The notes below the pieces were generated by a model. It made no database searches. It saw nothing but the letters and a program-made list of their open reading frames with translations, and had not been told where the DNA came from. A stretch of 36,855 nucleotides of DNA from Streptomyces sp. ISL-98 (GTDB lineage: Bacteria; Actinomycetota; Actinomycetes; Streptomycetales; Streptomycetaceae), in contig NZ_JAGGPB010000054.1 in NCBI RefSeq assembly GCF_018614055.1, positions 1 to 36,855 of the forward strand. Reading direction: 5' to 3'. Below are positions 34,274-36,855 of the stretch, one piece after another. The translations under genes were made by a program, and so were the position numbers. How positions within the stretch are numbered: the first letter of the stretch is position 1; each line of letters starts with the position of its first letter.

Positions 34274-35216
34274 GCATGGGGACGTACCCACGTTTCTTGT
34301 CCACCACGTTCGGCAATGGGCTGCCCGATGCCCACAGTTCGTACAACTCGACGAATTGCGCGCCCAGCTCGTCGCGCCAGCCGACCGTGTCCCCGCTCAT
34401 GTGCGGGGACACGATCAGGCCGGGAACGTCCCACAGCGGGCTCTCGGGCGGCAGCGGCTCGTCGGTGAACACATCGAGCGCCGCGCCCGCGATCCACCGC
34501 TTCTGAAGCGCCGCGACGAGATCGTCCTCCACGACCAGCTGGCCGCGCCCCACATTGATGAAGCGGGCGGACGGTGGCATGACGTCGAAAGCCGCCGCGT
34601 TGAACATCCCGCGCGTGTCGTCGGTGAGCGGCGCCGCGCACACCACCCAGTCGGCGCGTGAGAGCAGGGCGGTCAGTTCCCGCGCGCCGTGCACGCCGGG
34701 GCGCTCGGTGCGGCCGACCAGGGCGGTGACGATGCCCAGCGCCCGGAGCAGCCGGGCGATCTCCCGCCCGATCGGCCCAGAACCGACGACCACCGCATGG
34801 CTGCCCGCCAGCCGCATTGTCTCGCGGTGCCGCCAGCGCCGCTGCCGCTGGAGCTCCAGGGAGCCGGGAATGTCCTTCGCCATGGCGATGACCAGGCCCG
34901 ATACGTACTCGGCGATGGGCAGGTCGAAGATCCCGCGAGCGTTGGTCACGACCGTGTCGGACGCGACGAGTTCGGGGCAGAGCAGATGGTCGACCCCGGC
35001 GCTGGCGGTGTGCACCCAGCGCGGCCGTGGCCCGTCGCCGGGCCAGGCGCGGCGTACCGCGTCGGAGGTGAAATCCCACACCAGCAGGACGTCGGCGAGC
35101 GGTAGTTGACGGGCGAGCGTGTACTCGTCACCGTGCAGGATGCGGGTGCGTCCGGCCAGGCGGCCGAGGCGCGGCGGCGGATCGGCATCGAGGACAAGAA
35201 GGGTCTCTTCGGACAT
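34266..35216 (-). CDS. D-2-hydroxyacid dehydrogenase (NAD-dependent)
   Basis: A 316-residue protein of the D-isomer-specific 2-hydroxyacid dehydrogenase family. The Rossmann motif is VVVGSGPIGREIARLLRALG. Catalytic Arg lies in INVGRGQLV, Glu in VFTDEPLPPESPLW and His in SPHMSG. It reduces a 2-oxoacid or oxidises a D-2-hydroxyacid. The chosen ATG 35216 (MSEETLLVLDAD) has no clear ribosome site; GTG 35270 would add 18 unconserved residues. It is first in a two-gene operon with the amidase and divergent from the racemase-like pair. Confidence 0.87.
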   Translation of the reverse strand: MSEETLLVLDADPPPRLGRLAGRTRILHGDEYTLARQLPLADVLLVWDFTSDAVRRAWPGDGPRPRWVHTASAGVDHLLCPELVASDTVVTNARGIFDLPIAEYVSGLVIAMAKDIPGSLELQRQRRWRHRETMRLAGSHAVVVGSGPIGREIARLLRALGIVTALVGRTERPGVHGARELTALLSRADWVVCAAPLTDDTRGMFNAAAFDVMPPSARFINVGRGQLVVEDDLVAALQKRWIAGAALDVFTDEPLPPESPLWDVPGLIVSPHMSGDTVGWRDELGAQFVELYELWASGSPLPNVVDKKRGYVPMHD

Positions 35217-35254
35217 GGAGGTGAAACCGTTTCGACACGTCTCAGATGTACGGA

Positions 35255-35283
35255 TTGACCACGCTCGCACCCGAATCTACCGT
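35255..35283 (+). promoter_or_regulatory. Candidate promoter of the racemase-like pair
   Basis: TTGACC (35255-35260), a 17-base spacer and TACCGT (35278-35283) stand about 30 bases before ATG 35312, in the short divergent region shared with the dehydrogenase gene. Confidence 0.45.
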
Positions 35284-35311
35284 CGTCAATATACGTACCT
35301 GGGAGCCCGCA

Positions 35312-36121
35312 ATGGATATCTCCTTCCTGGGCGGTCCGAGGCCACAGCGCGGTGTAGGCGTTGTGGCCCCCTTCGACTTCGCGCTCGACCGCGAACTGTG
35401 GCGCTGGGTGCCCGACGAGGTCTCGCTGCATCTGACCCGCACCCCCTTCGTCCCCGTCGAGGTCAGCCTGGACCTTGCCCGCCTGGTCAGCGAGCACGAG
35501 ACGCTGCGCGATGCGGTACGGGCCCTGACGGCGGTGGCGCCCGAAGTCGTCGCGTACGCCTGTGCATCCGGCAGCTTCGTCGACGGACTCGCCGGCGAGC
35601 GCGCCATGTGCGCGGCCATGACCCAGGCCGGGGAGCTGCCCTCGGTCACCACATCGGGCGCGCTGCTGGACGCGCTCGCGGAGCTCGGCGCGCGGCGGAT
35701 CGCGCTCGTCACCCCGTACACCGAATCGGTGACGCGCGCCCTGGAGGACTACCTGGCGGAGGCCGGGATCGCGATCACGGGCCGCGCCTTCCTCGGTCTG
35801 ACCCGGCACATCTGGAAGGTTCCCTACCGTGACGTGGTCGACATGGCGAGACAAGCGGTCGTGGGAGCGGCCGACTGCCTGTTCATCAGCTGCACCAACC
35901 TGCCGACGTACGACGTGATCCCCCAGTTGGAGGCCGAGCTGAGGATGCCGGTGCTCTCCGCGAACCAGGTCACGATGTGGTCCGCGCTGCGGCGGATCGG
36001 CGAGCACGCCGTCGGCCCGTACCAGCAGCTGCTTCTGGATGAAGCGCCGCAGCCCGGGCAGCAGCCCCAGATGGGTGAACCGCCCCAGGCGCAGGCCGAA
36101 GGCCAGGAAGGATGGGCATGA
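35312..36121 (+). CDS. Maleate isomerase / Asp-Glu racemase superfamily enzyme, two-cysteine form
   Basis: A 269-residue protein. Both catalytic cysteines of the maleate cis-trans isomerase group are present: Cys84 in AYACASGSF and Cys194 in FISCTNLPTYD. Family landmarks LSANQVTMWSALR and VTPYTESVTRALEDYL also fit. Such enzymes isomerise maleate, racemise Asp, Glu or hydantoins, or decarboxylate arylmalonates. ATG 35312 has GGGAG at 35301-35305; an earlier ATG at 35246 lacks support. The C-terminal 25 residues are Gln/Pro-rich and atypical. The second paralogue overlaps its stop. Confidence 0.85.
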   Translation: MDISFLGGPRPQRGVGVVAPFDFALDRELWRWVPDEVSLHLTRTPFVPVEVSLDLARLVSEHETLRDAVRALTAVAPEVVAYACASGSFVDGLAGERAMCAAMTQAGELPSVTTSGALLDALAELGARRIALVTPYTESVTRALEDYLAEAGIAITGRAFLGLTRHIWKVPYRDVVDMARQAVVGAADCLFISCTNLPTYDVIPQLEAELRMPVLSANQVTMWSALRRIGEHAVGPYQQLLLDEAPQPGQQPQMGEPPQAQAEGQEGWA

Positions 36122-36840
36122 CAGCAGTCGGTTTTCTCTACCCCGGACACTCCGCGGAGGACGACTATCCGCGGATCGAGATGCTCCTGGACGACGACGA
36201 TGTACGGCTGTCCGTCGTCCACACCGACATCGGCGAGGACGCGCACCGCGTGGACGCCCTCCTGGAGATGGGCTCGCCCGCGCGCCTCGCGGCCGGGGTC
36301 GAGGAGCTGCGGCTGTCCGGTGCGGAGGCGGTGGTGTGGGCGTGCACGAGCGGCAGCTTCGTCTTCGGCTGGGACGGCGCGCACGACCAGGTACGCGCTC
36401 TGGCGAGGGCCGCCGGGCTGCCGGCCTCCAGCACGTCCTTCGCCTTCGCCCATGCGGTACGGGACCTGGGCGCCACCCGGGTCGCGGTCGCGGCGACGTA
36501 CCCCGATGACGTGGCGGCGTACTTCAGCGACTTCCTCAAGGCGGCCGGCATCGAGGTCGTCTCGGCGCGTGCCAGCGGCATCGTCACCGCCGCGGAGGTC
36601 GGCACGTGGAGCCGGGACGAGGTGCTGGCGCTGGCCCGCGCGGGCGACCATCCGGACGCGGAGGCGGTACTGCTGCCGGACACCGCGCTGCACACGGCGG
36701 CGTACGTCGCGGATCTTGAGGCGGCACTGGGCAAGCCGGTCCTCACGGCGAACCAGGTGACGGTGTGGGAGGGCTTGCGACTGGCGGGCCGCCGGGTACG
36801 GGGGAGGCGCCTGGGCACGCTCTTCGCGCGGCGGGACTAA
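36118..36840 (+). CDS. Maleate isomerase / Asp-Glu racemase superfamily paralogue, one-cysteine form
   Basis: A 240-residue paralogue of the preceding enzyme. Cys76 is kept in VWACTSGSF. The second catalytic position, in AVLLPDTALHTAAYV, is Asp188 instead of Cys. LTANQVTVWEGLRL marks the common fold. Loss of one Cys rules out the standard two-base racemase or isomerase mechanism; a decarboxylase-like, lyase or regulatory role, or pairing with the neighbour, is possible. ATG 36118 (AGGAAGG at 36105-36111) overlaps the previous stop by ATGA. Confidence 0.83.
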   Translation: MTAVGFLYPGHSAEDDYPRIEMLLDDDDVRLSVVHTDIGEDAHRVDALLEMGSPARLAAGVEELRLSGAEAVVWACTSGSFVFGWDGAHDQVRALARAAGLPASSTSFAFAHAVRDLGATRVAVAATYPDDVAAYFSDFLKAAGIEVVSARASGIVTAAEVGTWSRDEVLALARAGDHPDAEAVLLPDTALHTAAYVADLEAALGKPVLTANQVTVWEGLRLAGRRVRGRRLGTLFARRD

Positions 36841-36855
36841 GGCCTGTCTGATAAT

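Overview
The window looks like chromosomal DNA of a Streptomyces or a close relative. GC content is very high, third codon positions are almost all G or C, starts are often GTG, and many genes overlap by ATGA. It carries the cslA-glxA hyphal-tip glycan genes, a DasR-type dre motif, class F sortase and cbtBA genes, and the usual streptomycete intergenic repeats. No biosynthetic gene cluster, CRISPR array or integrase is visible.

Left region (1-7.9 kb): the end of an IS4-type transposase is followed by a six-gene aminophosphonate operon: FAD oxidoreductase, phosphonatase-like hydrolase, and a PhnT/U/V/S-type importer. The pathway read from the sequence is import, oxidative deamination to a phosphonoaldehyde, and C-P cleavage by a Schiff-base hydrolase. 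CTGGWCCA operator-like motifs lie before and after the operon, but no regulator gene is next to it. Downstream are an IS200/IS605-type tnpB with a disturbed 5' end, a recognisable right end, and the 3' stub of a lost secreted-protein gene.

Middle region (7.9-16.6 kb): a HAD-IIA phosphatase, a small membrane-anchored secreted protein with a class F sortase, cobalt transporter genes cbtB-cbtA under a cobalamin riboswitch, a GH6 lipoprotein glycanase, and convergent to it cslA-glxA (beta-glucan synthase and copper radical oxidase).

Region between two identical tRNA-Lys(CUU) genes (17-28.3 kb): a secreted C40 peptidase with two peptidoglycan-binding modules, a membrane SPFH protein, an AA10 lytic polysaccharide monooxygenase with two dre-like sites on its promoter, an acyl-CoA synthetase, a NarL-type two-component pair preceded by a perfect 20-bp palindrome, a large Tat-exported beta-propeller/amidohydrolase protein, and a 48-residue zinc-ribbon protein.

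Right region (28.3-36.8 kb): an IclR regulator, an ehuBCDA-type importer, a DUF3830 protein, an amidase, a D-2-hydroxyacid dehydrogenase and two paralogous maleate isomerase/Asp-Glu racemase-like enzymes. The importer resembles the ectoine transporter but the enzymes are not the known ectoine-degradation set, so this is the best candidate for an undescribed catabolic pathway.
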